Below the pieces are notes generated by a model that worked only from the letters and a program-made list of their open reading frames with translations, did not search any database and was not told the DNA's origin. A stretch of DNA of 41,048 nucleotides from NCBI GenBank assembly GCA_002412795.1, contig DHVS01000027.1:1-41048 (forward strand), in the 5' to 3' direction. The DNA comes from a bacterium UBP2_UBA5202. Lineage in GTDB: Bacteria; Edwardsbacteria; AC1; EtOH8. This document shows, in pieces, positions 6,862 through 15,559 of the stretch (position 1 is the stretch's first letter; every line of letters begins with the position of its first letter). The position numbers and the translations under genes are program-made.

Positions 6862-7844
6862 CAGCTTTTCTTCTGTTCTATGGTCCCCGTCATTGTCTGC
6901 AGGGATCTTTCCCAGGTGTACTTTTGGTAAACCAGCGACTGCCCGGCTCCGGCGATTTCACTGCGGGCGGAGTCCTGTTGAATGTACTCATTGATCTTTT
7001 TGAGCATCTCGGTTTGATCCCTGAACCAGACCAGGTGTCTGCCGTCCTCAAAATAGTTTTCCAGCCCCGGAACATAGTGGGTCAGATGAAAACCCCGGCA
7101 GGCCAGCACCAGCAAGGCCCGGTCGGAAAAGTAGCCGGGGCAGTCGTTGCGGCTGTTGACACCCAGGACGATCCTGGCCGAGGCGCAGACCCTGGCCAAT
7201 CCTTGGCCGTAGGCGAATTCCCCGGTGTAACCCAGATCCCGGGGCCAGCCCGGCTGGCCCCAGATCTTTACCTTATACCCCGCCTGGTGACAGGCTCTGA
7301 GGAGGTCTATCCTGTCGGGAGCCGGAGCGCCCACAAAAGCCACGTCGCAGACATAGTTTTCAGCATAACCTGCGGGTTTGTGGACCTCGGGATCACAGCC
7401 TTCCAGCAGGTGGTGAACATTGCCCCGTCCGGTGATCCGGGAAAGTGGTTTTATTAGATGCTCTCCGGTGACAAAGGTAAGATGGCTGGCTTTGGAATGC
7501 TCTGCCACATACCGGTGAAGCGGGGCGTCCATGTACCGGTAGGCCACCAGCGTCTGCCGGGCCAGCTGCTTTGTTATCCCCGGGTCCAGGCGCTTTCCCT
7601 TGACGATGACCACGGCATCTGGTTCTTGGGACCGGGCCAGGCCCAGCAGTTTCCTTCCCAGGGATTGAGCTTTGATGGAGGAAGAGAGTTTGAACCACAA
7701 CCGTTCGTTTAAAGCCAAAGGGCGGGGGTGCGACCAGTCCAGCTCGAACGGCAACACCTGATGCCCCAGCCGTTCCAGATGCTTTTGCATGAAATGGTTG
7801 GTGGACCAGGGAACGTTGAATACTCCGGCCAGTATTATTTTCAT
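6861..7844 (-). CDS. CgeB-like glycosyltransferase
   Basis: 327 residues. The N-terminus KIILAGVFNVPWSTNHFMQKHLERLG is the first Rossmann-like unit. VVIVKGKRLD and RYMDAPLHRY match the DUF3880-type N-domain of CgeB/spore-maturation-like transferases. The C-terminal region YFSDRALLVLACRGFHLT, GLENYFEDGRHLVWFRDQTEM and the final helix ending YTWERSLQTM match the Glyco_trans_1_2 domain. It lies inside the glycan locus, 7 bp after WbqC and overlapping the next gene as TGATG, so it is probably a cytoplasmic transferase in the same pathway. Substrates are not predictable. Confidence 0.82.
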   Translation of the reverse strand: MKIILAGVFNVPWSTNHFMQKHLERLGHQVLPFELDWSHPRPLALNERLWFKLSSSIKAQSLGRKLLGLARSQEPDAVVIVKGKRLDPGITKQLARQTLVAYRYMDAPLHRYVAEHSKASHLTFVTGEHLIKPLSRITGRGNVHHLLEGCDPEVHKPAGYAENYVCDVAFVGAPAPDRIDLLRACHQAGYKVKIWGQPGWPRDLGYTGEFAYGQGLARVCASARIVLGVNSRNDCPGYFSDRALLVLACRGFHLTHYVPGLENYFEDGRHLVWFRDQTEMLKKINEYIQQDSARSEIAGAGQSLVYQKYTWERSLQTMTGTIEQKKS

Positions 7845-7851
7845 GCCAGGC

Positions 7852-8538
7852 TCAAAGGATGATTAGTTTCTTGGTTTCTTCCGGGCCGCAGTTGAACAGC
7901 AGGTCCAACACCGACAGCCCCGGCACGAATTCTCCCCAAGGCTGGGGATACGGCTGGGGCTGGTATTTTGTATAGGTAAGCCCTATGCCGGCCTGTTGGA
8001 ACTGTTCCCTGTCCAGGTAGTTCTGCCCGCCTGATCCGGAGATGTATTCCCGGGCCTTAAGCGCCAGGCAGACCGAGACCAGCATCCCGGTGGATTTTCC
8101 TTCGCTTTTCAATTCGGACAGATTTATGAATTTTGCCTTCAACCCCAGGTGCTCAGCCAGTTTAATTATCACCGTCCGGTTCAACTGCGAAAGGTTTCCC
8201 CATTTTTGCCGGTAAACCAGATCAAGCAGCCAGGAATAGTCTTTGAAGTAATGCGCCCGGGAATAGCACGATTTCAGGGTCTTCAGGTGCTCCGACTGCC
8301 ACGGCCTTTGATTGTCTATGGCCACTTCGCTGACGTTTTGAAAGAAACGGCCCTTTTTGAGCACCGGCACCGAAAGCCAGCCGGCCCGGCCGTCGCTTTG
8401 CTTGATGGAACACCGGGCGGTATAAGAGGTGCGTGAGTACTGGACGCTGTCCAGGAAGACAAACACATCGCAGCGGGCCATTTTATAAAAATAGCCCGCC
8501 CACGGCAGGTAGTTCGGCTGGTGACAGGCAACAACCAT
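7852..8538 (-). CDS. WbqC-like family protein
   Basis: 228 residues with the WbqC family start VACHQPNYLPWAGYFYKMA (His-Gln-Pro-Asn-Tyr), then CDVFVFLDSVQYSRTSYTARCSI, LSVPVLKKGRF and YFKDYSWLLD, and the distinctive ending YTKYQPQPYPQPWGEFVPGLSVLDLLFNCG. WbqC-like proteins occur in O-antigen and other surface-glycan loci and are thought to help add or modify a sugar side group; the biochemistry is poorly known. The gene is followed after 7 bp by the CgeB-like transferase. Its upstream side is an AT-rich stretch with a foreign-looking ORF. Confidence 0.85.
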   Translation of the reverse strand: MVVACHQPNYLPWAGYFYKMARCDVFVFLDSVQYSRTSYTARCSIKQSDGRAGWLSVPVLKKGRFFQNVSEVAIDNQRPWQSEHLKTLKSCYSRAHYFKDYSWLLDLVYRQKWGNLSQLNRTVIIKLAEHLGLKAKFINLSELKSEGKSTGMLVSVCLALKAREYISGSGGQNYLDREQFQQAGIGLTYTKYQPQPYPQPWGEFVPGLSVLDLLFNCGPEETKKLIIL

Positions 8539-8593
8539 AATTGTAAATTGTCCGCGATTAATTACAATGATTGTAGTATATAGTGTCTTTCAG

Positions 8594-8932
8594 TCAATCA
8601 ATCCAAACAGCATTATAAATACTTTCATAGTATTTGCGTCCTTTTTCAGTTATTCGCCACACCAAATTGGGGCTTCCCATATTAATGCTTTTGATATTCT
8701 TTGCAGGTCTTCCGTTTTCAGGGTCAATTACAACGACAAATTTATTTTTGAATAAATATGTTAATGCATCCATTGTTTCATTTTCTTTTATTTGTTGTTT
8801 GCGGTATTTTTTAACAAGACGGGTTTGAAATGATTTCATTACTCTTGTTTCTTTAATAATAATATCCGTTGTTTCATCATCAATACCTAACATATCCAAT
8901 ACCAGGGCATGTACCAATTTCTCATCATACAT
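8594..8932 (-). CDS. Small AT-rich hypothetical protein, possible winged-helix
   Basis: 112 residues, not recognised. The N-terminal half is acidic and helical (EKLVHALVLDMLGIDDETTDIII), followed by a basic helix with KKYRKQQIKENETMDALTYLF. The C-terminal part KFVVVIDPEN and LVWRITEKGRKYYESIYNAV resembles the wing and last helix of winged-helix proteins (the phrase ITEKGRKYYE is common there). AT content is far above that of the flanking glycan genes, and the island 8540-8990 splits WbqC from the deacetylase, so transfer into the operon is likely. A DNA-binding role is only a guess. Confidence 0.55.
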   Translation of the reverse strand: MYDEKLVHALVLDMLGIDDETTDIIIKETRVMKSFQTRLVKKYRKQQIKENETMDALTYLFKNKFVVVIDPENGRPAKNIKSINMGSPNLVWRITEKGRKYYESIYNAVWID

Positions 8933-8993
8933 ATTAATGTTCTCTTAGCTGGTTGCTCATTTTGGTTCTAAAAAATTTTATCAGACATATGCC

Positions 8994-9623
8994 TTATTGT
9001 ATCACCCAGCGGATGACCTCAAAGGCCTCGGCATAACGGGCCCCGATCTGCGTCCCCCTGGTGGTGGCCAGCGCCCTGATGAATTCCGGATTGGCGTAAA
9101 ACCGCCCCAGCTGGGACTTGTAGCACTTCAGGGCCCTGATCTTGGCTTCGAGGTGCTTCGGCTCCAGCAGCACGAAGGACTGGGTCTCGAAGGTCTTGTT
9201 GTTCCAGGGGATCTCGTAACCCAGGATGGTGCGGTCCTTGAAGGCCCGGAAACCCTCCTGGGCGATGGTCAGATGGTCCTGGTGGGTATCGTTGAAACAG
9301 GGCATCAGCACCAGGTCGGGGTTGATCTTTCGTTTCAGTTTTATCAGGTCGTCAAGTATGGCCTGGCGGTACTGGGGGAAATCGCGCACCGGATAATCAT
9401 AGATGGTCCGGTGCTGTTTCTTAAGCCCCAGGCTGTCCAGGGCCGCCTGCAGCTCCTTTTTAAGGGTGCCGGGGTCGGCCCCTTTGGGCAGCGATTTTTC
9501 GGCCGAGGAGAACGCGGCATAGTGCACCTGGGCCTTCTGCTTCAGCAGTTTGGCCATGAATCCCCCGCAGCCGAACTCACCGTCATCGGTATGGGGCGCC
9601 AGCACCAGTACTTTTTTAAACAT
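8994..9623 (-). CDS. PIG-L/LmbE-family deacetylase
   Basis: 209 residues. The metal-binding motif of the family, usually AHPDDE, appears as APHTDDGEFGCGG (9-21; His11, Asp13, Asp14, Glu16), and the second motif is DTHQDH followed by LTIAQEG. The family removes N-acetyl groups from sugars or other small molecules using zinc. In this setting it probably deacetylates a GlcNAc-type residue of the surface glycan or its precursor. I chose the ATG at 9623 directly before KKVLVLAP; an upstream ATG at 9668 would overlap the preceding gene and adds a non-conserved leader. It follows the GT4 gene by 14 bp. Confidence 0.85.
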   Translation of the reverse strand: MFKKVLVLAPHTDDGEFGCGGFMAKLLKQKAQVHYAAFSSAEKSLPKGADPGTLKKELQAALDSLGLKKQHRTIYDYPVRDFPQYRQAILDDLIKLKRKINPDLVLMPCFNDTHQDHLTIAQEGFRAFKDRTILGYEIPWNNKTFETQSFVLLEPKHLEAKIRALKCYKSQLGRFYANPEFIRALATTRGTQIGARYAEAFEVIRWVIQ

Positions 9624-9637
9624 GATATAACTCTTTT

Positions 9638-10906
9638 TTAGATTATCTGTTTGATGGCCTGCCGCCACAGATCATGGCAGCGGTTGAGGGAAAGCACTTC
9701 GTCCACCAGCTTAAACCCGTTCTTCCGCCGAAGTGGCAGGGTTTGTAAGAATTCTCTTTCCTTCTCCAGGGATTCACCGGCCTCGGGATCCACCACCAGT
9801 CCGCAATCATATTGCCTGATCAGCCGGGCCGCGCCCTCCACGAACGGGGTGCAAATCACCGGCAGGCCGGCCGCCAAGTATTCCCCCAGCTTGACCGACA
9901 GGCAGACCTTGGTGTTGGAAGCTTTCCGTTCAAGGATCAGGCCGGCATCCCCCAGGGCCAGCATCTCGGAAAGATGCTCCGGCGAAGTGGGATTGACCAG
10001 CAGGTAATCTTCCTCCTTAAGGCCGGCCTCCTTAAATGCCTGGCGGATCGAGCCGGCAAAGGCCGGGGTGCCCGAAACCACTACTAGAAAGGCATCCTGT
10101 CGTGCCTCCTTGAACCGTTTCAGGTAGGCTGCCTCCAGGCTGCGGTCCCCGGGAGTGCCGAACGAGCCCAGGTGCAACAGCACGAACCTGTCTTTTAATC
10201 CATACTTGTTTTTTATTGTTTCCCGGCTGGCTGGATCGTAGCCGATCTTTTGCGTATCCACGCAGCAGGGAATGACCCTGGAAATGGCTTCGGGATCGAT
10301 GGTTTTCAGATGTTCGGCAAACGGCTCCGATACCACTATGTTCAATGCCGCCTGGAATATCAGGGATCTTTCCTTTTTTTTCCAGAACTGGTGCTCCTGC
10401 GATCCGGCCGCAAATATCCCGGCATTGACCGATTCCTCGGGATACATCCCCCGCAGGTCAAATATGTATGGGATGCCGAAGAATTTCTTGGCCAGCCTGG
10501 CCAGGGAGGCCGCCGGGTAACTGCGGGCTATCACCAGATCGGGACGGAAGAATGAAAGATAAACGAAGAACGGCCCCAGCGCTGATGCCATATAGATGTA
10601 ATATTTGGCCCGGGTCAAATTGAAATCCCGGGGAAACAACGGAAACAATATCGGCCAGATATCCGTCCGGCAGCCCAAGCCGGAGGTGAATGATCTTATC
10701 TCTTTCCGCTTGGCCCGCCCGGCCAGATATGTTTTAATGGGCCGTCGGCGCCCGGCAAAGAACAGGACCGGGGCCAGCGACAGATACCTGAATTTCAGGC
10801 CGGATTCATTTCCCCCGGCGCCCAGTATGGGAGACAGGAACTGCCCTTCTATCAAATTGCCGCGGAAAGGCACTTCCAGCGAGGTCAGCAGCAGCACCTT
10901 TTTCAT
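9638..10906 (-). CDS. GT4-family glycosyltransferase
   Basis: 422 residues from an ATG at 10906 that overlaps the flippase stop as ATGA; the longer open frame upstream runs antiparallel to nothing real and lies inside the flippase gene. The N-domain has KKVLLLTSLEVPF, then ARSYPAASLARLAKKFFG and IPYIFDLRGMYPEES, typical of GT4 acceptor domains. The C-domain begins RFVLLHLGSFG and contains YLLVNPTSPEHLSEMLALGD and VKLGEYLAAGLPVICT. The usual E-x7-E motif is degenerate: the first Glu is replaced within ASNTKVCLSVKLGEYLAAG, as in some GT4 subfamilies. Likely role: one sugar transfer in assembly of the lipid-linked repeat unit. Confidence 0.82.
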   Translation of the reverse strand: MKKVLLLTSLEVPFRGNLIEGQFLSPILGAGGNESGLKFRYLSLAPVLFFAGRRRPIKTYLAGRAKRKEIRSFTSGLGCRTDIWPILFPLFPRDFNLTRAKYYIYMASALGPFFVYLSFFRPDLVIARSYPAASLARLAKKFFGIPYIFDLRGMYPEESVNAGIFAAGSQEHQFWKKKERSLIFQAALNIVVSEPFAEHLKTIDPEAISRVIPCCVDTQKIGYDPASRETIKNKYGLKDRFVLLHLGSFGTPGDRSLEAAYLKRFKEARQDAFLVVVSGTPAFAGSIRQAFKEAGLKEEDYLLVNPTSPEHLSEMLALGDAGLILERKASNTKVCLSVKLGEYLAAGLPVICTPFVEGAARLIRQYDCGLVVDPEAGESLEKEREFLQTLPLRRKNGFKLVDEVLSLNRCHDLWRQAIKQII

Positions 10907-12210
10907 AGATTGATCAGCTCCCGGTATTCCTGCCAGTCTTCTTTGCTCAATATCAGGCTGGGAATTATCTCCACCATAAGATGACGCTTGAGCCAGTACA
11001 GCGACAGCAGACCGGAGCAGCTGTAAGCCACGGCCGAGGCCCAGGCCGCTCCTATAATCCCGAACCTGGGTATCAGGATGATGTCCAGCAGCAGGGTCAG
11101 GCCCAGCCCGATTAAGGCCAGATAACTGACATATTGGGATTTTCCCACCCCGGCCAGATGGCTGACTATCAGCTTGGCCGGAGCCAGCATCACTACCCCA
11201 AAAAGTAGCACCTGCAGGGCCCGGACGGACGGAGCAAAGGACGGTCCGTATAGAGTTGTTATCAGCCACTGGGCCGAAAGCGCCAAAACGATGGCGGCGG
11301 CCAGGCTCAAAAATACGGTATGGCGGATGGCTTTTAGGCTGATGTCCCGGGCCCGGGCCTCAGAGTCTGCCGAGGAGACCGCCGGCAGCAGCACGGTGGA
11401 GACCGCTGCCGGTATGTACCAGATCATTTCCGCCAAAAAAACCGCGGTGGCATAGATGCCCACTTCGCGGTTGGTCCAGAACAATGCCAGCAGAATCAGG
11501 TCCAGCCGGTAATTGAAGAACTGGATTATCTGGCCGGGCTGGCCCTTCAGCCCGTAGCTTAATGATTTTTTCAGGCCGCGCCATGTGGGAACCAGCGATA
11601 ATGCGGTTTTTTTAGCGAGCCGGTAACCGCTCCACAGTACCGCCATGGCAATTGAAATATTGGCTGCCCACAAGGCCGAGGCCACATTCTTGCTTGGATC
11701 CAAACTCCGGAATACTACCACCAGCAGGCCCAGGGCTAAAAGCCGCCCGGCCTGGCGCATCAATCCGGCTTGATTGAATCCCGCCAGATCGCCTACCCCC
11801 CGCAGCAGGTTTATCTGATAATCCAACAGCAGCAGCAACGGAACTCCGCACAGCACTATGCCCAGGAGGCCCATGTCCACCGGTCTTTTAACGATGATGC
11901 CCAGGACAGGGAACAGAAATATCGTCAACACGGCCAAAAGAGAGCCCGTCAGCAAAGCCAGATAAAGGGAATTGGCCCAGGCCCGTCCGGGGATTATCTG
12001 GCCGCTGCCGACCAGGTGGACATTGGCCAGACCCAGGCCCAGGTTTCCCGCCAGCGCCAAAAATCCGGCGATCAGGCCGTACAGGGCAATGGCTCCCTTG
12101 GCGGTGGGACCAAGATACCTGGCTACTATCACCCCGCAGGCCAGGCCCAGCAACATGCTCAGGGCCTGGTATAAAAAAGTCCGCAGGCTTTGGGCGCCGA
12201 ATTTTTTCAT
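10903..12210 (-). CDS. Oligosaccharide flippase (Wzx-like, MOP superfamily)
   Basis: 435 residues with about 12-14 hydrophobic helices across the length, for example LYQALSMLLGLACGVIVARYLG (start of helix 1; the family motif ARYLGPxxxG follows), YLALLTGSLLAVLTIFLFPVLG and YLALIGLGLTLLLDIILIP. The RYLGPTAKGAIALY segment is typical of polysaccharide-biosynthesis (Wzx/RfbX) exporters. It should move the lipid-linked glycan across the inner membrane. I start at ATG 12210 (KKFGAQSLRTFLYQ), where similarity begins; a TTG at 12294 is in frame but adds 28 unlikely residues. No Wzy polymerase was recognised in the window. Confidence 0.85.
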   Translation of the reverse strand: MKKFGAQSLRTFLYQALSMLLGLACGVIVARYLGPTAKGAIALYGLIAGFLALAGNLGLGLANVHLVGSGQIIPGRAWANSLYLALLTGSLLAVLTIFLFPVLGIIVKRPVDMGLLGIVLCGVPLLLLLDYQINLLRGVGDLAGFNQAGLMRQAGRLLALGLLVVVFRSLDPSKNVASALWAANISIAMAVLWSGYRLAKKTALSLVPTWRGLKKSLSYGLKGQPGQIIQFFNYRLDLILLALFWTNREVGIYATAVFLAEMIWYIPAAVSTVLLPAVSSADSEARARDISLKAIRHTVFLSLAAAIVLALSAQWLITTLYGPSFAPSVRALQVLLFGVVMLAPAKLIVSHLAGVGKSQYVSYLALIGLGLTLLLDIILIPRFGIIGAAWASAVAYSCSGLLSLYWLKRHLMVEIIPSLILSKEDWQEYRELINL

Positions 12211-12302
12211 TAAAGCATCATGGTGGTTTATTGCCGGATCATGTCCGGCCCGGATGGTTCTGCCTTCTGGGGAAAATAATTCCCTCTTAACCAACCTTTA
12301 GC

Positions 12303-12338
12303 AAAAGACGGGGAGATTTTAATTCTGCCCCGTCTTTT
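12303..12338 (-). terminator. Terminator hairpin after the Cache/coiled-coil gene
   Basis: An 11-bp perfect stem, AAAAGACGGGG with CCCCGTCTTTT, around a 14-base loop, lies 33 bp past the stop of the gene at 12371. The stem itself ends in TTTT on the minus strand, so it can stop transcription before the flippase operon. Confidence 0.65.
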
Positions 12339-12370
12339 AATATTACCGCAGCCCAAACTTTGCTGATTAT

Positions 12371-13393
12371 TTAGGCCTTGGTGCGTTTTTCCAGCTCTAT
12401 CACCTTACGCCGGATATCCTGGATCTTCTGGGCCAGGGCCAGCTCTTCTTTTTTATGGTTGATGATCTTCTGCATCAAATCGCGGTCCTCCTGGGTCAGC
12501 TGGGCGTGGCGTTCTTCGGGCGTGGCTTCAAGCAACTGGCGCCGCTGTTCCATCTGGGCCCCCAGCTCGGCCACTTCCTTCTTCATGCCTTCCAGTTTAT
12601 AACCTTCCTCGAACTGCTGTTTACGCAAAGATTCCACCTCGGCCGCCAACCCGTCCTGCTCGGACTTCAGCCCTTCGGCCTTGCCCAGTTCCCGGCGCAG
12701 TGATTCCAGCCTGGTGTTGATGGAGTTCTCCTCGGCCTTCATGGCCTGGGCTTTTCCGGCAGGCACCTGGCCCGCCGAGGCCGCGGACAATTGTTTGGTC
12801 ATGGCCGGTACGGCTGCGATCGGAACGATCAGTCCGATCAGCATGGCCACCAGGCCGATGATGATCACCATGCTTTTGCTGCCGCCCCCGGAACTCTTGG
12901 CCTGGGGCAGTTCCACCAGCATCCTGAGCCCGCCCTTGATCTTGCCGTTATACACTGCCGGAATAGCTATCAATTGTTTGCCGGGTTCCAGGTCCTGGAT
13001 ATCAAGCTTGTCCTGGGTCACCGGTTTGGCGCCTTTGGGCAGCTGGTAGTTTTTATCCACTTCGTCCTCTTTATCCGAACCGACTATAAGGCCGGTGGGA
13101 TCCATAACAATGATGGATTTTACTGCCGGCATTTTATCCTTAAGGTTGGAGAGCACGTGAGGCATATAATCCTTCACCTCGTCGGGATAGGTAAAGAATA
13201 TAAAACCAGCCAGGCGGCTTACCGAGGTGGCAAAAAGCTCCAGTTTGGTATCGGCCGCACCGGGCGCGGCAGGAGCAGCGCCCCCGGGCCAGGTGCCCAA
13301 AGCCACGCCCAGCACCGCGCCCACCGTCACCAGCGCCGAAAGAGCCAGCACCATTATCATTCCGCTCAAATTCGGGCTTTTATTGCCTGCCAT
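12371..13393 (-). CDS. Membrane protein: extracytoplasmic sensor-like domain plus long coiled coil
   Basis: 340 residues, family not recognised. Residues 13-34 are a transmembrane helix. Residues 50-165 form an extracytoplasmic domain with a helix (SRLAGFIFFTYPDEVKDYM), then VKSIIVMDPTGLIVGSDKEDEVDKNY and IAIPAVYNGKIKGGLRMLVEL, which looks like a single Cache/PAS-like sensor fold. Residues 173-198 are a second transmembrane helix. Residues 215-340 are a charged coiled coil with heptads (RLESLRRELGKAEGL, ITNH-type helices to the C-terminus). No histidine kinase, HAMP, GGDEF or methyl-accepting domain follows. The topology suits a sensor that signals through a partner held by the coiled coil. 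AAGGGGAG seven bases before the ATG supports the start. It appears to be a single-gene unit with its own promoter and terminator. Confidence 0.7.
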   Translation of the reverse strand: MAGNKSPNLSGMIMVLALSALVTVGAVLGVALGTWPGGAAPAAPGAADTKLELFATSVSRLAGFIFFTYPDEVKDYMPHVLSNLKDKMPAVKSIIVMDPTGLIVGSDKEDEVDKNYQLPKGAKPVTQDKLDIQDLEPGKQLIAIPAVYNGKIKGGLRMLVELPQAKSSGGGSKSMVIIIGLVAMLIGLIVPIAAVPAMTKQLSAASAGQVPAGKAQAMKAEENSINTRLESLRRELGKAEGLKSEQDGLAAEVESLRKQQFEEGYKLEGMKKEVAELGAQMEQRRQLLEATPEERHAQLTQEDRDLMQKIINHKKEELALAQKIQDIRRKVIELEKRTKA

Positions 13394-13480
13394 AATATTC
13401 TCCCCTTACTTTATGTTTGTTTAAAATACTTTGAAATCCCCCGGGCATTTTTTATCGGATGAACTGGATTTTCTGTTGTA

Positions 13481-13509
13481 ATTATTAAAATCTTCTGCGT
13501 TTATGACAA
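13481..13509 (-). promoter_or_regulatory. Candidate sigma70-type promoter for the sensor-like gene
   Basis: On the minus strand TTGTCA (13504-13509) and AATAAT (13481-13486) are separated by 17 bp and lie about 90 bp upstream of the ATG at 13393. The intergenic region 13394-13633 is AT-rich and otherwise shows only T-rich stretches past the stop of the vWA gene. Confidence 0.4.
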
Positions 13510-13633
13510 CTGACCGCCGGGGCGTTTTTTCTCAAACAATAAAGTGGCATCCGGCTGGATAAGCTTTTAGACCTCAAGAACATAATTATTAACACATTTT
13601 AAGCGTTTTGTCAAATAAATTTTTGAGTTTTTT

Positions 13634-15514
13634 TCATGTTTTTGAGGTCGTCCGTAAAACCATCTCCAAAATAAGCATTATTCCGGCCAAATAAATGAAC
13701 AATCTGGCTGCCGGGCTTTGTGCCGGAAAAGCTCCGGGGCTTGTTGCGGCAGACTGCCACGATGTGTTTTCCAGGACAATATTAAGCTCCGGATCGGAAA
13801 CCGGGTCCAGGTCCGACTCCTCAGCCGCTATGTTCACCGCTCCCGGCACTCCTCCCCCCATTCTAGACCAGCCGGATTTTTGCCTGGTTTCCGGGTTTCC
13901 GCCGGGGTCGGTTCCTTCTGATCCGGTCACCGACTGCCGGCCGGTTTTTTGGGTCAGGTGGTCTGCGGTTTGCAGCAGCATCACCAGAAAGGCCGGTTTA
14001 AAAACCAGATCGCCAAAACCGGTTTGTCCTCCGGTCAGGAGAACCGCCGTTTTATGTTTCGGGCCGGAGCCAAAGATCAGAACCGGATCCGATTGATTGA
14101 TGGTCAAAACTGCATTTCCCCTGGTGACTGCTTTCCAATATGTTTTTATTCTGACCCCCTCCAGCTCGGCCGGGCTGAGATCGCTTAATATGTCTTCATC
14201 TCTGCCGGTTTTGTTCAGACGATAGAGGTTATGGGATAACGAGTCCGCCAGGCCCGAAAGAGTGATGTCGGAAATCTTTTTCAGCAGTTCCTGGTACTGT
14301 CCCCGGCCGGAATTGACTGGAGGCGCAACCAGCAAACCCGCGCCGTTATGCGCTGATTTTATGATGTCGGCCGTCAAAGCCCTGTCTATTGAGGCTTTGG
14401 CCACCACTAACAGGTCAAAGCCTTTAGAATATTGGTTATTCCAGTTATCGGCCCGCTTTATTTCATAACCAGCCGGGGCCATGGCCGCAAAGGCCCGGTA
14501 GAGGTGATCGCCCCCGCTATCATTCTCGTCCAAAAGCAGCAGGACCTTTTTAACGCCCGGGACCGCAGCCGCCAGGTAATATTTGTCGTCCAGCGGCAGG
14601 TCGTCGCCGGAAGTAAAAAGGCAGAGCGAGTCCCGGGCCGGCAGGCCAAAACTTAAGGTGATGGTTCCGTCCGGGGCGGGCTGGGATTTTGTCTGATATA
14701 TGGTTTTGCCCCCGGCCGCCAGCCCGATCTGGGGCGCTGGTCCGCTTTTGGATCTGGCCCGAACGATGACCTTTTTGATCAAAGGTTTGACCTGAACCTT
14801 CTGCCAGACCAGGTTGTTCAAAGTCCGGGATGGTTTTATCCGGTGTACCGTAACCAGCGGGGCGCCGGGCAGTTTGCCAAGGGGCGAAAGTTTGGGGCCG
14901 AAGGCCGTTCTCTGCAGGTCTGAGAAGACTATGATCCGGCCGCCGGAGGTTTGGGAGTTTTCCAAAATTTTTGCCGCAGATAAGATCGCACCCTCCAGAT
15001 CGGTGCCGAGCTCGGTCTGGGGCAGCGCGGTCACCGCGCGTTCGGCCATGGAGGGGGAAGACAGCCCGCAGGCCACCGGGCTGCCCGGCACGGCCGAAAC
15101 CACCGCCGCCCTGGCGGTGGGCCCCAGCCCGTTGAATATCTGCCGGGCGCTTTGTTTGGCCCTTTCCAGCATAGTGGTATCCCGGCTGACGGCCGCCATG
15201 CTGGCCGAGTTGTCGACGATGATGACGCAGGTCTGCGAAGCCCCGCTAAGCCATCCCGGCAGATTCAGGTTGACTGCGGGCCGGGCCAGGGACAATGCCA
15301 GAAGAATGATGATCAGGGTGCGCACCGCCAGCAGCAGGTATTCCCTGATCCGGCTGGGCCGGACCGCGGCGTTTTGGACCTGCTGCAGCAGGCGGATATC
15401 GGGGAACGGAATCACTCCGGCCCGCCGTCTCCGGAACAGGTGGATCAAAAGCGGCAGCCCGGCCAGGGGCAGGAACCAGAGGCCGGCGGGATTGGCAAAG
15501 AAGAGAAAGGGCAT
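13634..15514 (-). CDS. BatA-domain and von Willebrand A-domain membrane protein
   Basis: 626 residues. The start FLFFANPAGLWFLPLAGLPLLIHLF plus RRRRAGVIPFPDIRLL is the BatA (aerotolerance regulator N-terminal) domain. A second helix is at about 57-77. A vWA domain follows with the MIDAS motif DNSASM (Asp101, Ser103, Ser105). The long middle part (about 300-470) resembles the glutamine-amidotransferase-like extracytoplasmic portion of such proteins, and the final helix is LFIYLAGIMLILEMVL. Homologues in many Gram-negative phyla sit with MoxR and DUF58 genes; those partners are not here. The likely role is metal-dependent protein contact at the inner membrane. The function is otherwise unknown. 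Confidence 0.82.
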   Translation of the reverse strand: MPFLFFANPAGLWFLPLAGLPLLIHLFRRRRAGVIPFPDIRLLQQVQNAAVRPSRIREYLLLAVRTLIIILLALSLARPAVNLNLPGWLSGASQTCVIIVDNSASMAAVSRDTTMLERAKQSARQIFNGLGPTARAAVVSAVPGSPVACGLSSPSMAERAVTALPQTELGTDLEGAILSAAKILENSQTSGGRIIVFSDLQRTAFGPKLSPLGKLPGAPLVTVHRIKPSRTLNNLVWQKVQVKPLIKKVIVRARSKSGPAPQIGLAAGGKTIYQTKSQPAPDGTITLSFGLPARDSLCLFTSGDDLPLDDKYYLAAAVPGVKKVLLLLDENDSGGDHLYRAFAAMAPAGYEIKRADNWNNQYSKGFDLLVVAKASIDRALTADIIKSAHNGAGLLVAPPVNSGRGQYQELLKKISDITLSGLADSLSHNLYRLNKTGRDEDILSDLSPAELEGVRIKTYWKAVTRGNAVLTINQSDPVLIFGSGPKHKTAVLLTGGQTGFGDLVFKPAFLVMLLQTADHLTQKTGRQSVTGSEGTDPGGNPETRQKSGWSRMGGGVPGAVNIAAEESDLDPVSDPELNIVLENTSWQSAATSPGAFPAQSPAARLFIYLAGIMLILEMVLRTTSKT

Positions 15515-15559
15515 GGCTTGTACTGTATGTGGTCTTCGAACAATTATGATTTTTAGTAT

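Noticed and set aside
8567..8755. A short plus-strand frame in the AT-rich island
   Set aside because: It is antisense to the 112-residue minus-strand gene, which has the better coding character; stop-poor AT-rich DNA gives such frames by chance.
13560..13650. A long-range hairpin GACCTC/GAGGTC after the vWA gene
   Set aside because: The arms are about 70 bp apart and only six bases long, with T-rich filler; it is not convincing as a terminator.
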